A stretch of 64,000 bases of DNA from Pectobacterium peruviense (GCF_002847345.1 NZ_LXFV01000019.1:1-64000); one strand, 5' to 3'; positions 35,871-45,878 are shown, numbered from the stretch's first letter. Numbers and translations: made by a program. The notes: generated from the sequence alone by a model not told the origin.

Positions 35871-37232
35871 ATGAAACACACGTTGTTAGCACTGCTGGTT
35901 GCCGGATTTCTGCCGTTCAGCGCGCAAGCCGAGGGAGAAAAAGTGACGCGCTATGTCGTCACCTTCCCGGCAGGCGATCAGGTTCCGTATCAGGGCAAAT
36001 TCGCCAAAAACTTCCCCAACGGTCTGCCTGTCGGCATTGGCTCTGGCCTCTATTTCACTGGCAAACAGGGTGATGACCTGATGTTCACCACCGTCACCGA
36101 TCGTGGCCCGAATGCCGATGCGCCGCTGGTCGGCGAGAAAGACGCCAAGATCTTCGCCAGCCCTGACTACGCGCCGCTGATGATGGATATTCGAGTCAGC
36201 GCGAAAGCGGCCGAAGCCATAAACCCTCGCTCGCTGCACGATGCCGAGGGCAACATCACTGGCCTACCGCTACCAGCAGACTTTATTGGTGCCACCAATG
36301 AAGTGGCGCTGAATGACGCACTGCAACCGCTCAACACCAGCCAGCGTGGACTCGACACCGAAGGCGTTACGCCGGATGGCAAAGGCGGCTTCTGGCTGTG
36401 TGACGAATACGGCCCGTTCCTGATCCACGTTGATGCCAGCGGGAAGATCCTGCAAAAATTCGGTCCAACGCCTACGGGCAATGAGCACTCGGTTTCCAGC
36501 GGCTTACCGAATATCATCAAGTGGCGTCAGCCGAATCGGGGTTTTGAAGGGCTGACTCGCCTGCCGGACGGCACCATTGTCATGGCTGTGCAGAGTACGC
36601 TGGATATCGACGGCAAAAGTAAAAACAAAGCGCAGTTTACGCGTCTGGTGATGTTTAACCCGGAAACCCAAACCAGCCGCATGCTGGGTTATCCCATCAA
36701 CATCGACAGCTATAAGAAAGCGAAGGATGCCAAGATCGGCGATATCGTCGCACTGGACAATCAGCGCATTCTGCTGGTCGAGCAAGGTACGGATAAAGAC
36801 AAACAGATGCAGAACCGCATCTACCTGGTCGATCTAAGCAAAGCAAGCGACCTGACGCCATTTGATGCCGACGGTAAATCGCCGGAATTTGACGATCTCG
36901 CTCAGTTGGAGAAACGCGGTATTACGCTGGCGCACAAGCAGGAGTTGGTTGACCTACGTAAGCTCGGCTGGCAGCAGGAGAAAGTGGAAGGTCTGGCGCT
37001 GGTAGATAAACAAACGCTGGCCATCATCAACGACAACGACTTTGGTCTGCAATCCGTGCTGCACTCTCCCATGAAAGCAAAGGACAAAGCGGACGACTAT
37101 CAGGTCGCTGCCGATGGAAAACTCACGCGAGACGGAAAGTCGGTCGATACGACGTTGGAAATCAAACCGTTGCAGAAACCAGAAGCCGATAACGAGCTGT
37201 GGTTAATTAAATTGGCGCAGCCGCTGAAATAG
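35871..37232 (+). CDS. Exported esterase-like protein of the phytase family
   Basis: 453-residue periplasmic or secreted protein with the esterase-like activity of phytase domain (PF13449), a beta-propeller-like fold. The signal peptide ends near residue 20 (FSAQAEG). Recognisable stretches are FTTVTDRGPNAD near the N-terminus, TEGVTPDGKGGFWLCDEYGPFL, and FEGLTRLPDGTIVMAVQS, then VEGLALVDKQTLAIINDNDFG. ATG 35871 has GGGGA 6 bases upstream and is preferred to starts at 35856/35859. It is the last gene of the Ton-linked operon. The family name does not prove phytate hydrolysis. Confidence 0.82.
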   Translation: MKHTLLALLVAGFLPFSAQAEGEKVTRYVVTFPAGDQVPYQGKFAKNFPNGLPVGIGSGLYFTGKQGDDLMFTTVTDRGPNADAPLVGEKDAKIFASPDYAPLMMDIRVSAKAAEAINPRSLHDAEGNITGLPLPADFIGATNEVALNDALQPLNTSQRGLDTEGVTPDGKGGFWLCDEYGPFLIHVDASGKILQKFGPTPTGNEHSVSSGLPNIIKWRQPNRGFEGLTRLPDGTIVMAVQSTLDIDGKSKNKAQFTRLVMFNPETQTSRMLGYPINIDSYKKAKDAKIGDIVALDNQRILLVEQGTDKDKQMQNRIYLVDLSKASDLTPFDADGKSPEFDDLAQLEKRGITLAHKQELVDLRKLGWQQEKVEGLALVDKQTLAIINDNDFGLQSVLHSPMKAKDKADDYQVAADGKLTRDGKSVDTTLEIKPLQKPEADNELWLIKLAQPLK

Positions 37233-37244
37233 CTTTTAGCATGA

Positions 37245-37276
37245 CTTCCACCGGAGGATCGCACCAAAGGTGGAAG
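37245..37276. terminator. Hairpin after the Ton/phosphoesterase operon
   Basis: Perfect 8-bp stem CTTCCACC (37245-37252) / GGTGGAAG (37269-37276), 16-base loop, no long T-run. It lies between convergent genes. Confidence 0.45.
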
Positions 37277-37370
37277 CCATAATTCAGCCACTAAGGCGTA
37301 CTCGAATAGAACTGGGTTATCAAAAAACCCTATCTCCGAAAACAAATATGGTCTTATGATTTAATACCGC

Positions 37371-38261
37371 TTAGTAAGCGAAAGCATCTCTGTGCTTTTC
37401 GATAAATTCTCTCCAGCGAACGGGTTCTTTACCGACAATACTAGGGAAATTATCGAATGTATCATCGACGCCAGGAATATCCCTGGCAGCAACCCTACGG
37501 AAATTATCGTAAACACAATGCATATAAGCCATTTCAGCACCTGCTTCCCGCATTTTTTCAAGGAACAGTGTCGGATCAAGGGCTTCATAGCGGAATGGCT
37601 GACCGAGAACCTCAGTCATAATCGCGGCTATTTCACCATAAGATTTGGCGTCATAACCTAAACGGTAAGTCTTCCCACCGTGTTTATCTGGATGTAAGAG
37701 AGCCTGTGCGGCAGCCAGTGCGACATCTTCACCATCTACCCAACTGAATGGTGCATCGCCTGTATATTGTTGAATTACTCCATTTTTAATGGCCTTAGTG
37801 CCATCGTAACTTAGGAGATTCTGCATAAACGTTTCCGGACGTAAATGTGTAAAAGAGAAACCGGACCATTCAATATAGCGCTCTATGTATTGATGCCAAA
37901 CCCAATGTGCCACAGTGCTATCGTCACGGCCACAGGCTCCCAGATGTACGATATGGCGAATACCCATGTTTTTTGCTTCATCAAGAAATACTTTGCTCTG
38001 ACGTAACATATCCACGGTATATCCAGTAACCAGAAAAGCGCGATCGATCCCTTCCATAGCTGGAGCCAGTGTTTCAACTTTGTCGAAATCAAGGATCACG
38101 GTACGGATCCCTTTATCCTCGAACGCTTTTGCTTTAGCTGGCGATCTTACTGCTGCAACAACAGTAATCGAGTCATCGGTCAAAAGGTTACGTAAAGTAT
38201 CTCCGCCGATCTGGCCCGTCGCCCCCGTAATAAGGATGGTTGTTTTTTTCGTATTCATCAT
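37371..38261 (-). CDS. NmrA-like NAD(P)-binding oxidoreductase
   Basis: 296-residue atypical short-chain dehydrogenase of the NmrA/quinone oxidoreductase 2 (QOR2) type. The nucleotide-binding loop is TGATGQIGG at about 9-17, and the central part HIVHLGACGRDDSTVAHW is typical of the group. Such proteins act as NADPH-dependent reductases or redox sensors. The start at the tandem ATGATG (38261) follows AGAGG; the frame is open further but without support. It is divergent from a LysR gene, which is probably its regulator. Confidence 0.82.
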   Translation of the reverse strand: MMNTKKTTILITGATGQIGGDTLRNLLTDDSITVVAAVRSPAKAKAFEDKGIRTVILDFDKVETLAPAMEGIDRAFLVTGYTVDMLRQSKVFLDEAKNMGIRHIVHLGACGRDDSTVAHWVWHQYIERYIEWSGFSFTHLRPETFMQNLLSYDGTKAIKNGVIQQYTGDAPFSWVDGEDVALAAAQALLHPDKHGGKTYRLGYDAKSYGEIAAIMTEVLGQPFRYEALDPTLFLEKMREAGAEMAYMHCVYDNFRRVAARDIPGVDDTFDNFPSIVGKEPVRWREFIEKHRDAFAY

Positions 38262-38387
38262 GGCTGCCTCTATTTTTTCAAAAAGGATGATCAAGTCGCG
38301 TTGATATCAATGAGTTTACTGTGAATTTATTTCGTATTTGCGTTATAAAATACAAATTTACGGGAATTTAATTCATCAATAAGGTTC

Positions 38388-39323
38388 ATGATGTACTCTT
38401 CAGAACGTTTAAAGGGGATTGATTTGTTTGTCTGCGTTGCCGATGTAGGGAGCTTTACCTCGGCAGCAGAAAAAATGAATTTAACCAGTTCAGCAGTCAG
38501 TAAAGGGATAGCCAGACTGGAAAGTCGGCTACAAGTCAGGTTATTTGATAGAACGACGCGACGCTTGTCACTGTCGGATTCCGGTGTCGCGTTTTATCGC
38601 ACCTGCACCAGCGTGCTGGCGGATTTGGAAGAAGCGGAACTTGCGATGCAGTCTGAAACGACAGATCCTCGAGGGAAAGTGCGGATCGATTTACCAGCGT
38701 CCTTCGGACGCTTGCATGTTCTACCCGTTATCCTTAATTTCATTGAAAAACATCCCCTGCTGACCCCGCATATTACCTTCTCCGACCGTTTTGTTGACCC
38801 TGTGGTTGAGGGTATTGATATCATCGTTAGAATCGGAGGTTCTAATATATGGTCAAATACGTTAGGGCATCGATATTTAGGTGTTCAACAACAAATTTTT
38901 TGCGCATCTCCTTCCTATTTGCTTAAAAACGGCCAACCAAGGAACAGGCAAGATCTGGAGCAACATGCCTGCATCGTTTATGCAGAAAATAATGGCATGA
39001 CCACCCCCTGGCATTTCTCTGGGGGTCAGCCTCATGATACGGAAAGAAAAGCATTTCCGGCGCGGATTGCGATTGGGGACGGTGAAGGGCAGGTCACCGC
39101 CGTTTTGGCAGGACTTGGAATTGCGCAGCTTCCTTCATGGCTGATTAAACAGCAACTCGATCAAGGTACGCTGGTAGAAGTTCTGCCAGAACTAACTACT
39201 GAGGGGCTACCTATTAATCTTGCATGGCAAAAAAGCAGACAGACCATTCCCAGAATCAGCGCATTCCTCGATATTCTGAGCAAGGGCCTATCCCCGTCTG
39301 GCAGTAACCTTAGTGCAGTATGA
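38388..39323 (+). CDS. LysR family transcriptional regulator
   Basis: 311-residue LysR regulator of the CrgA/DmlR-like group: HTH at about residues 8-65 (FVCVADVGSFTSAAEKMNLTSSAVSKGI, LQVRLFDRTTRRLSLSDSG) and a substrate-binding domain with the usual insert RIGGSNIWSNTLGHRYLG. AAGG lies before the ATG. Divergent from the NmrA-like reductase gene across a 126-bp gap; members of this group usually control a neighbouring oxidoreductase in response to a small aromatic or quinone-type inducer. Confidence 0.87.
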   Translation: MMYSSERLKGIDLFVCVADVGSFTSAAEKMNLTSSAVSKGIARLESRLQVRLFDRTTRRLSLSDSGVAFYRTCTSVLADLEEAELAMQSETTDPRGKVRIDLPASFGRLHVLPVILNFIEKHPLLTPHITFSDRFVDPVVEGIDIIVRIGGSNIWSNTLGHRYLGVQQQIFCASPSYLLKNGQPRNRQDLEQHACIVYAENNGMTTPWHFSGGQPHDTERKAFPARIAIGDGEGQVTAVLAGLGIAQLPSWLIKQQLDQGTLVEVLPELTTEGLPINLAWQKSRQTIPRISAFLDILSKGLSPSGSNLSAV

Positions 39324-39483
39324 TCATCACACTCTCAAAATATGTGGCGATTATTTTCTCGGGACATCTCGCAGAGAGCGCGCTTCCTCAACGTTCAACC
39401 TCAGCAAATGGCGTATTTAGCACCATCGCTTACGATATTACCGATCGGCTGACCTATAGCGATCGGGATATCGCAATACCCGC

Positions 39484-40170
39484 TCAGACGTGCTCGAACC
39501 AGTCGCTATTCTGCTGTGCAATCGGCGTGATCGAATAGATCATTTCCTGTAAATGCTCACGGATCGCTTTTTCCGCCGCATCGGGATCGCGCGCTTTCAG
39601 GGCGCTAAAGATCAGGTAGTGCTGTTGGATCAGGCTTGGTGGGGGAGAAACCTGGCTCAGGCTGAGAAAACGCACGCGATCCATCGTCGCTTTGATCGAT
39701 TCGATGGTTTCCCACGCCAGCGGACAGTTGGCAATCTGCGTCAGAAGCTGATGGAAGCTGTCATCGAGGCTAAGAAACTCGCGAACCTGCTCATTCTGCG
39801 CAGCCAGTTCCTGACGGCGCAAGTTGTGCTCCAGCGTTAGTAGCTGCTCGTCCGTCACCATTTCGGCTGCACGGCGCACAATAGCGCATTCCAGTGCCTG
39901 ACGGATAAAGCGGGCATCCGCCACGCGCTGTTCGGAGATCTTCATTACAAACGTGCCGCGCTGCGGCATGATCTGCACCAATCCGGCCTCGGCTAGCTTG
40001 ATAAAGGCTTCTCTGACCGGCTGGCGAGAAACATCAAAACGCACAGAGATTTCTTTTTCAGACAGCAGTTTACCCGGCGGAATATTGCATTCCACAATGT
40101 CTTTGCGCAGTACGCGATAAATTTGCTGGTTGACTGGTTCGCTGTTGTTGATCTGAAAAGAGGTATCCAT
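39484..40170 (-). CDS. rspR: GntR/FadR family regulator RspR
   Basis: 228-residue FadR-type repressor: winged HTH at about residues 12-75 ([50 protein letters not shown]) and an FCD effector domain ([32 protein letters not shown]) with metal-binding His and Asp. It is very like E. coli RspR (YdfH), which controls rspAB, and it sits beside the same genes here. The start at ATG 40170 is preferred to the TTG at 40188. The ligand is probably a sugar acid (inferred from its targets). Confidence 0.87.
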   Translation of the reverse strand: MDTSFQINNSEPVNQQIYRVLRKDIVECNIPPGKLLSEKEISVRFDVSRQPVREAFIKLAEAGLVQIMPQRGTFVMKISEQRVADARFIRQALECAIVRRAAEMVTDEQLLTLEHNLRRQELAAQNEQVREFLSLDDSFHQLLTQIANCPLAWETIESIKATMDRVRFLSLSQVSPPPSLIQQHYLIFSALKARDPDAAEKAIREHLQEMIYSITPIAQQNSDWFEHV

Positions 40171-40260
40171 GCCGCTGTGCTTAGCCAAGAAATTTACCGC
40201 TTATGATACACGCTTAGCGCAGCGAGTGTCAGTGTTACCGAACCCGCCGCGCTTTTCATC

Positions 40261-41727
40261 CTACCAATCCGTCGCCTGCAACGTCTCTTTCACACCTTTA
40301 GCTAATAGCGATAAATAGTGCTGCGTCACGGCTTCCACAAAGGTGGGATTCTGCGGTAAATCCTCACCGAAAATCGCCGTCAGCGCCAGCAATGCAACGA
40401 CACGGCTTTCCCCTTCCATACTGTTTTGCACCGTTTCGGCGATCGCCTCTTTCAGCGGATCGCTGATTTCAATCGGTTGCCCTTGCTCATCCACACCACC
40501 GACATAGCGCATCCATCCCGCCACGCCGAGCGCCAGCGCATCAAAAGGGCTACCGTTCGCCAGATGCCAGCGGATCGAATCCAGCATCCGCTGTGGCAGT
40601 TTTTGCGAACCGTCCATCGCAATCTGCCAGGTGCGATGTTTTAACGCACGGTTACGATAGCGATCAAGCAACGCACCTGCGTAGGCGGCAAGATCGACAC
40701 CCTGCGTCCGCAGCGTCGGTGCCTGTTCACGCAGCATCAGATGGTGCGCTGCCGCGACCAACGCGCTGTCCTGCATGCACTCGCTGATATGCTGATAGCC
40801 CGCAAGATAGCCGAGATACGCCAGAAACGAGTGGCTGCCGTTGAGCATGCGCAGTTTCATTTCCTCAAACGGCAGCACATCCTGTACCAGCTCCGCACCA
40901 GCCTTTTCCCACGCGGGACGACCGTTAACGAAGTTATCTTCAATCACCCACTGGAAGAACGGTTCACAGGCGATCCCAGCCGGATCGGCGACGCCCAGTT
41001 GCCCGTGGATCGTTTCCAGCGTTTCTTCGGTAATGGCGGGGACAATACGGTCCACCATGGTGGAGGGAAAGGTGACGTGCTGTTCAATCCAACGCGCCAG
41101 TTCGACATCCTGCTGTTCCGCCAACTGCACGATCACGTTGCGCGTAACGTGCCCATTCTCCGGCATATTGTCGCAGGACATCACGCTGAATGCCGGTAGC
41201 TGACGTTCCCGTCTGCATTTGATAGCAGCCAGAATCACACCGGGCAGGGAGCGTGGTTCTGCGGGTAACGCCAGATCGTGGCAAATCAGCGGATGTTCAC
41301 TATTCAACTGCCCCGTCGCCGGATGGTGGCAATAGCCTTTCTCGGTTACGGTAATCGACACGATAGCGATATCCGGCGCACTTAACGCTTCCAGCACCGC
41401 TTCGATGCCTTCGACTTCCGCATGCAACGCGGTCGTCGCCACGCCGATGACCCGACTATTCCAGCCGCTGTCTGCCATTTCGGAAACCGACCACAGTAAA
41501 TCCTGCTGGCGAATAGCCTCAATCTGCTGCTCGCCGCCAATTAGGTTAATTTCGCAATAACCCCAGTCGCTGCTCTGCTCCGCCGCCAGTTTATCGGCAC
41601 AGACCGCCTGATGCGCCCGATGGAATGCGCCAAAGCCAATATGCGCAATACGTGTTTTTAGCAGGCGTCGGTCGTAACGCGGCACCGCAACCTGCGGTTT
41701 AAGGGTAGAAAACTCATTAATACTCAT
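40261..41727 (-). CDS. ydfI: D-mannonate oxidoreductase family protein YdfI
   Basis: 488-residue polyol/sugar-acid dehydrogenase of the UxuB/mannitol dehydrogenase family, expected to interconvert D-mannonate and D-fructuronate (or a related pair) with NAD. The N-terminal nucleotide fold is [15 protein letters not shown], the catalytic region includes [14 protein letters not shown] and [16 protein letters not shown] (Lys of the family's K-x4-N-x2-H motif). The longest frame (to 41841) runs into a repeat element; ATG 41727 has GGGATAA upstream and gives the family length. It is the first gene on this strand after ydfJ in the rsp cluster. Confidence 0.88.
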   Translation of the reverse strand: MSINEFSTLKPQVAVPRYDRRLLKTRIAHIGFGAFHRAHQAVCADKLAAEQSSDWGYCEINLIGGEQQIEAIRQQDLLWSVSEMADSGWNSRVIGVATTALHAEVEGIEAVLEALSAPDIAIVSITVTEKGYCHHPATGQLNSEHPLICHDLALPAEPRSLPGVILAAIKCRRERQLPAFSVMSCDNMPENGHVTRNVIVQLAEQQDVELARWIEQHVTFPSTMVDRIVPAITEETLETIHGQLGVADPAGIACEPFFQWVIEDNFVNGRPAWEKAGAELVQDVLPFEEMKLRMLNGSHSFLAYLGYLAGYQHISECMQDSALVAAAHHLMLREQAPTLRTQGVDLAAYAGALLDRYRNRALKHRTWQIAMDGSQKLPQRMLDSIRWHLANGSPFDALALGVAGWMRYVGGVDEQGQPIEISDPLKEAIAETVQNSMEGESRVVALLALTAIFGEDLPQNPTFVEAVTQHYLSLLAKGVKETLQATDW

Positions 41728-41774
41728 CGTTATCCCTGATAGGTGATTCAAAAATATGGCAGCCTGCATGGGCC

Positions 41775-41877
41775 GGGGATAATGGGTAGATCGTAAAGAC
41801 GCTGTGAATACATCCCTGTACGCTCGGGTTGCGCCATCCATGGCGCAAACGCTTTACTCTTCTATCCCATTATCCCT
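41775..41877 (-). repeat. MITE-like palindromic element, family A (short copy)
   Basis: 103-bp element with terminal inverted repeats GGGGATAATGGGTAGA (41775) and TCTATCCCATTATCCC (to 41876). It matches the ends of 33598-33773 in inverted orientation. The centre is the 20-bp near-palindrome TTGCGCCATCCATGGCGCAA at 41829-41848. It lies between ydfI and ydfJ and accounts for the false upstream extension of the ydfI frame. Confidence 0.8.
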
Positions 41878-41914
41878 GTTTCCGCTTCACAAACAGGAGC
41901 GCTGTAGCGTTCTG

Positions 41915-43285
41915 TTATGCTGCGTCTTCTAATTCATCTAAATCGCGATCTTTGACTTCCGGCATGCAGATAGCCGCGAATAAACCAATTACGGAATAGA
42001 CAATCAGCATCACAACAATCGGCCACCAGGAACCGGTCATGTTGCAGAAAATACCTGCTAATACCGGACCAAAGCCAACGGCAACCAAACCACCGGTTTC
42101 TTTGGCAATCGCCATTTGCGTAAAGCGGCTACGTCCGCCGAACATTTCTGCCAGAGTGATATTCTCCAGTGCAAATAATCCCAGCACCGCAAAGTTATGA
42201 ATAATGATAATGCTGACGATAATGACATTAACGCTATTCTCTTTATCAACGATAAGAGAGAGCATTGGGTAGGCTAACAATATCGCCGAGATATTCAGAA
42301 TAATATAAGGCACACGACGACCGATTTTATCTGACAACCATCCTAAGAATGGAATGGTGATGAAACCGATAATAGAGCTAATCATCAAGGCATCTGTCGG
42401 AATATACTTCTCGAACAGCAGCGTTTGAACCAAATACCCAGCCAAGAAGGTCTGAATTAATCCTGAATTTCCCGCCTGACCGAAACGCAACCCGACTGCC
42501 AGCCAAAACGCTTTGCCTTTGAACATCGACAATATGGATTTTTGCTCGCTTTGCTCAACCACCAGAGCAGATGATGGATCTTCAGTACCAGAGACGTCAT
42601 TGCTGACTTTCTCAAAGACTGGGCTTTCCTTCAGGTTCATACGCAGCCAGATCGCGAATATCATCACGACGACGCTGGCCAGGAACGGTACACGCCAGCC
42701 CCATGCCAGTAACTCTTCTCTTTCAAGGGTGAAAAACATCACAGCCCAGATAGCCGTAGCGCTGAGCGTGCCGCAGTTGGTGCCCATGGCAACCAGTGAG
42801 GAAATAATCCCGCGTTTCCCTTTCGGCGCGTATTCAGCCAGCATGGTGCCTGCACCGGAAATCTCCGCGCCCGCCCCTAGCCCTTGCACAATACGCAAGG
42901 TCACCAGCAAGATCGGTGCAAAAATACCAATCTGTGCGTAGGTCGGCAGCACACCGATTAACGTGGTACAGATACCCATCATGGTGATGGTAATAAAGAG
43001 CACTTTCTTTCTACCGATGGAGTCACCCATGCGGCCAAAAATAAAGGCACCGACAATACGAGCAATATAGCCTGCCCCATAGGTACCCATTGCCAGAATC
43101 AGCGCCATCGCCGCCGATTGTTCAGGGAAGAATATTTCATGAAAGACCAGTGCCGCCCCGAGCGAATACAGCTGGAAATCCATAAATTCTAATGCCGTGC
43201 CCAGCCAGCCGGACACCGCCGCTTTAACTAAGTCAGAGGTACTTCTTGCAGGTTTATTTTGTCCAGATGCTATTTTCGTATTCAT
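41915..43285 (-). CDS. ydfJ: MFS transporter YdfJ (metabolite:H+ symporter family)
   Basis: 456-residue permease of the metabolite:H+ symporter group (ShiA/YdfJ/KgtP type) with 12 helices: GWLGTALEFMDFQLYSLGAAL at helix 1 and the loop motif FGRMGDSIGRKKVLF after helix 2. In E. coli K-12 ydfJ is a disrupted gene; here it is full length. Its position between ydfI and rspB suggests it imports the sugar acid metabolised by RspA, RspB and YdfI. An ERIC element lies just upstream of the start. Confidence 0.87.
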   Translation of the reverse strand: MNTKIASGQNKPARSTSDLVKAAVSGWLGTALEFMDFQLYSLGAALVFHEIFFPEQSAAMALILAMGTYGAGYIARIVGAFIFGRMGDSIGRKKVLFITITMMGICTTLIGVLPTYAQIGIFAPILLVTLRIVQGLGAGAEISGAGTMLAEYAPKGKRGIISSLVAMGTNCGTLSATAIWAVMFFTLEREELLAWGWRVPFLASVVVMIFAIWLRMNLKESPVFEKVSNDVSGTEDPSSALVVEQSEQKSILSMFKGKAFWLAVGLRFGQAGNSGLIQTFLAGYLVQTLLFEKYIPTDALMISSIIGFITIPFLGWLSDKIGRRVPYIILNISAILLAYPMLSLIVDKENSVNVIIVSIIIIHNFAVLGLFALENITLAEMFGGRSRFTQMAIAKETGGLVAVGFGPVLAGIFCNMTGSWWPIVVMLIVYSVIGLFAAICMPEVKDRDLDELEDAA

Positions 43286-43314
43286 ATATATACTCTCGAC
43301 GTTTTGTAATTATG

Positions 43315-43442
43315 GTATATCCGTCATACTTCAAGCTGCATATGCGTTGGTTTCCTCGCTCACCCCAGTCACTTACTTATGTAAGTTCCTTGAGATTCAC
43401 TGCGTCGCCGCCTTCATGCAACTCGAATTATTTAGGGTATAA
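43315..43442. repeat. ERIC element, standard form
   Basis: About 128-bp ERIC element. The core CGCTCACCCCAGTCACTTAC and the adjacent ATGTAAGTTCCTTGAGATTC match the classical ERIC core. Ends are inverted repeats (GTATATCC... / ...GGGTATAA). It sits about 30 bp before the ydfJ start, within its leader. Confidence 0.92.
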
Positions 43443-43444
43443 AT

Positions 43445-43515
43445 AACAGTAAGTAAAGTTACTGTTCATCATGGTGTCGCAATCCACTCCAGCCCGTTAT
43501 TTATGGTCTGGAGTG
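43445..43515. other. Two hairpins between rspB and ydfJ
   Basis: AACAGTAA (43445-43452) / TTACTGTT (43459-43466), and CACTCCAG (43485-43492) / CTGGAGTG (43508-43515). Both are perfect 8-bp stems. The second could end or attenuate the rspAB transcript; the first looks like an operator. Neither has a T-run. Confidence 0.5.
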
Positions 43516-43611
43516 ATTAAGAGAGAAATAATTACTTCAAAGGAATCATTATAGTTTTCTGTAATCGATAGTGTGTTTCCCTTTTATATATCCCCTGTTA
43601 CCAATAACGTG

Positions 43612-44634
43612 TCATGCATCATTAAACGTCAGCAGGACTTTGCAGCAGCGTTTTTGATCTTTTTCGAAGACCTCAATCGCTTGTACTACCTGCTGATAAT
43701 CAAATCGGTGTGTGATCAGCTTTGCCGGATCGATACGTTTCTCTTTCAGCCACTCAATCACGATAGGGAATTTATTGGCATTCAAGCGCGATGAGAAAAT
43801 GGAGAGCTCTTTGCTGGTAATTCCCTGCTGGCTGATCTGACAAGGTTCGCTGGAAAAGCCCATGATGGCGATACGCGCCGCAGGAGAAGCAATCGTAATC
43901 GCTTCCTGCAAAATAGACGGATGGCAGGCGGCATCAACGATCAGCGTAGGCTTGATATTCAGCGCCTCCAATTCGTCTTTTAATGACAGCGACGCGTTGT
44001 TGATGACCCTGTCCGCTCCGCTACGTAATGCCATATCCAGACGTTCAGGAATGCGGTCGACGACGATCACTTCCTTCACGTTGAACACGCCTTTCAGTAC
44101 CTGAACCGAGGTCAACCCCATCGGCCCCGCGCCATAAATCAGGGCGACATCCTGTTCTGTCGGTTTCACCTGCGCGGTCACGTTGGCGGAAATCGTGAAA
44201 GGCTCCACCATCACAGCAAATTCATCAGGAATCTCATCGGGAATGACGTGCGCATTCTTCGCCGGTACAGCAGCGTACTCGCTGAACCCACCGTCACGAT
44301 GCACGCCCAGCACCACCAGCGAGGTACAAACGTTCGGCTTACCGATTGAACATGGGTAGCAGTGGCCACAGCTCACCACCGGATCGACCGAGACGCGTTC
44401 GCCCAGCCGAGCGGCATCCACACCGTCACCGACCGCCTCAATCACGCCGAAAAATTCATGTCCGATTACGCGCGGGTACTTAGCGAAAGGGTTATGCCCA
44501 CGATAGATGTGGCTATCGGAACCACAGATGCCCGCCAGCTTCACTTTCACCCGAACTTCACCTGCCGCTGGCTGCGGAATACTACGTTCTTCAATCACCA
44601 GCGCATTTGGCTGCTGTATCACAATGCTTTTCAT
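43612..44634 (-). CDS. rspB: Zinc-dependent dehydrogenase RspB
   Basis: 340-residue medium-chain alcohol dehydrogenase, near identical in pattern to E. coli RspB (starvation sensing protein, L-galactonate/L-gulonate-5-dehydrogenase type). Catalytic zinc ligands are in GICGSDSH and GHEFFG, structural zinc cysteines in CGHCYPCSIGKPNVC, and the NAD fold in YGAGPMGLTSVQVL. The start at MKSI (44634) is set by alignment with E. coli RspB and GGC upstream. It overlaps the end of rspA by none (30 bases gap) and is cotranscribed with it. Confidence 0.92.
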   Translation of the reverse strand: MKSIVIQQPNALVIEERSIPQPAAGEVRVKVKLAGICGSDSHIYRGHNPFAKYPRVIGHEFFGVIEAVGDGVDAARLGERVSVDPVVSCGHCYPCSIGKPNVCTSLVVLGVHRDGGFSEYAAVPAKNAHVIPDEIPDEFAVMVEPFTISANVTAQVKPTEQDVALIYGAGPMGLTSVQVLKGVFNVKEVIVVDRIPERLDMALRSGADRVINNASLSLKDELEALNIKPTLIVDAACHPSILQEAITIASPAARIAIMGFSSEPCQISQQGITSKELSIFSSRLNANKFPIVIEWLKEKRIDPAKLITHRFDYQQVVQAIEVFEKDQKRCCKVLLTFNDA

Positions 44635-44663
44635 ATTTTGGCCTCTAATTACCCATTCGACTC

Positions 44664-45878
44664 TTACCAATTCCACAACGTGCCATCTTCCAGACGGGCA
44701 ACCGGCAAATACGCGGGGTCATAGGGATATTTGGCCGCCAGCTTTTCATCGAACTCAATGCCTAATCCCGGCTTTTCACCTGGGTGCATATAGCCGTTAT
44801 CGAACGTCCAACTATGTGGGAACACTTCCAGCATTTGCTCCGAGTAACCCATATATTCCTGCACGCCAAAGTTGGGCACCCAGAGGTCAAAATGCAGCGC
44901 CGCCGCCATGCAGATAGGCGACAGATCCGACGGGCCGTGTGAACCGGTGCGCACCTGATAGAGCGAGGCAAAGTCGGCGATGCGGCGCATACCGGTAATC
45001 CCACCCGCGTGGGTAATGGTGGTACGGATGTAGTCAATGAGCTGTTCTTCAATCAGTTGCTTACAATCCCAGATGCTGTTGAAGACTTCTCCCACCGCAA
45101 TCGGCGTAACGGTGTGCTGACGAATGAGACGGAAGCACTCCTGATTTTCCGCTGGTGTCGGGTCTTCCATCCAGAATAGACGATAGTCCTCAACGCTTTT
45201 ACCAAAGCGCGCCGCTTCAATCGGCGTCAGGCGGTGGTGCATGTCGTGCAGCATGTGTTCGTTGAAGCCAAATTTGTCGCGTACGGCTTCAAACAGCTTC
45301 GGCGTGAAATCGAGGTATTTTTCCGTGGACCACAGTTGCTCTTCCGGCAAACTGCCTTTTGTTGCAGGCTCATACGCCAGCCCTTTGCCCTTAGCCATGC
45401 CGTAGGTGGTTTTCATACCGGGCACGCCGCACTGCACGCGAATCGCTTTATAGCCCTGATCGCGATGTTTAGCGTAATCATCCAGCACTTCATCAATCGA
45501 GTGACCGGTCGTGTGGCAATACACCATCACACCCGTGCGCGATGCGCCCCCCAACAGCTGATAGAGCGGCATGTTGGCGGCTTTAGCCTTGATGTCCCAC
45601 AGCGCGGTATCGACAGCGGAAATCGCGGACATGGTTACCGGGCCACGACGCCAATAAGCACCTTTGTAGAAATACTGCCAAATGTCTTCGATCTGGTGCG
45701 CATCACGGCCAATAAGCTGCGGACACACATGATCTTTTAGGTAAGAGGCGACCGGCAGCTCACGCCCGTTGAGCGTCGCATCACCAAGGCCGGTTAATCC
45801 GCTGTCTGTCGTAATCTTCAGGGTGACAAAGTTCCGCCCCGGGCAGGTGACAAACACTTCAGCGCTGACAATCTTCAC
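44664..45878 (-). CDS. rspA: Mannonate dehydratase-family protein RspA
   Basis: Enolase-superfamily acid sugar dehydratase, 404 residues, the same length as E. coli RspA. The metal-binding acids are in [16 protein letters not shown] and [13 protein letters not shown], then AVGEVF, and the catalytic HGPSDLSP follows. Members have weak or no D-mannonate dehydratase activity; the family is typically in a sugar-acid pathway. GTG 45878 preceded by AAGGA at 8 bases is preferred to ATG 45899 because it matches the E. coli N-terminus ([17 protein letters not shown]). First gene of rspAB. Confidence 0.92.
   Translation of the reverse strand: MKIVSAEVFVTCPGRNFVTLKITTDSGLTGLGDATLNGRELPVASYLKDHVCPQLIGRDAHQIEDIWQYFYKGAYWRRGPVTMSAISAVDTALWDIKAKAANMPLYQLLGGASRTGVMVYCHTTGHSIDEVLDDYAKHRDQGYKAIRVQCGVPGMKTTYGMAKGKGLAYEPATKGSLPEEQLWSTEKYLDFTPKLFEAVRDKFGFNEHMLHDMHHRLTPIEAARFGKSVEDYRLFWMEDPTPAENQECFRLIRQHTVTPIAVGEVFNSIWDCKQLIEEQLIDYIRTTITHAGGITGMRRIADFASLYQVRTGSHGPSDLSPICMAAALHFDLWVPNFGVQEYMGYSEQMLEVFPHSWTFDNGYMHPGEKPGLGIEFDEKLAAKYPYDPAYLPVARLEDGTLWNW

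Noticed and set aside
39320..39538. 72-codon frame between two regulators
   Set aside because: It overlaps the rspR end, has no ribosome-binding site and unusual composition; it is probably chance.
41728..41841. N-terminal extension of the mannonate oxidoreductase
   Set aside because: The added codons come from the MITE-like repeat at 41775-41877, and a good start with ribosome-binding site exists at 41727.
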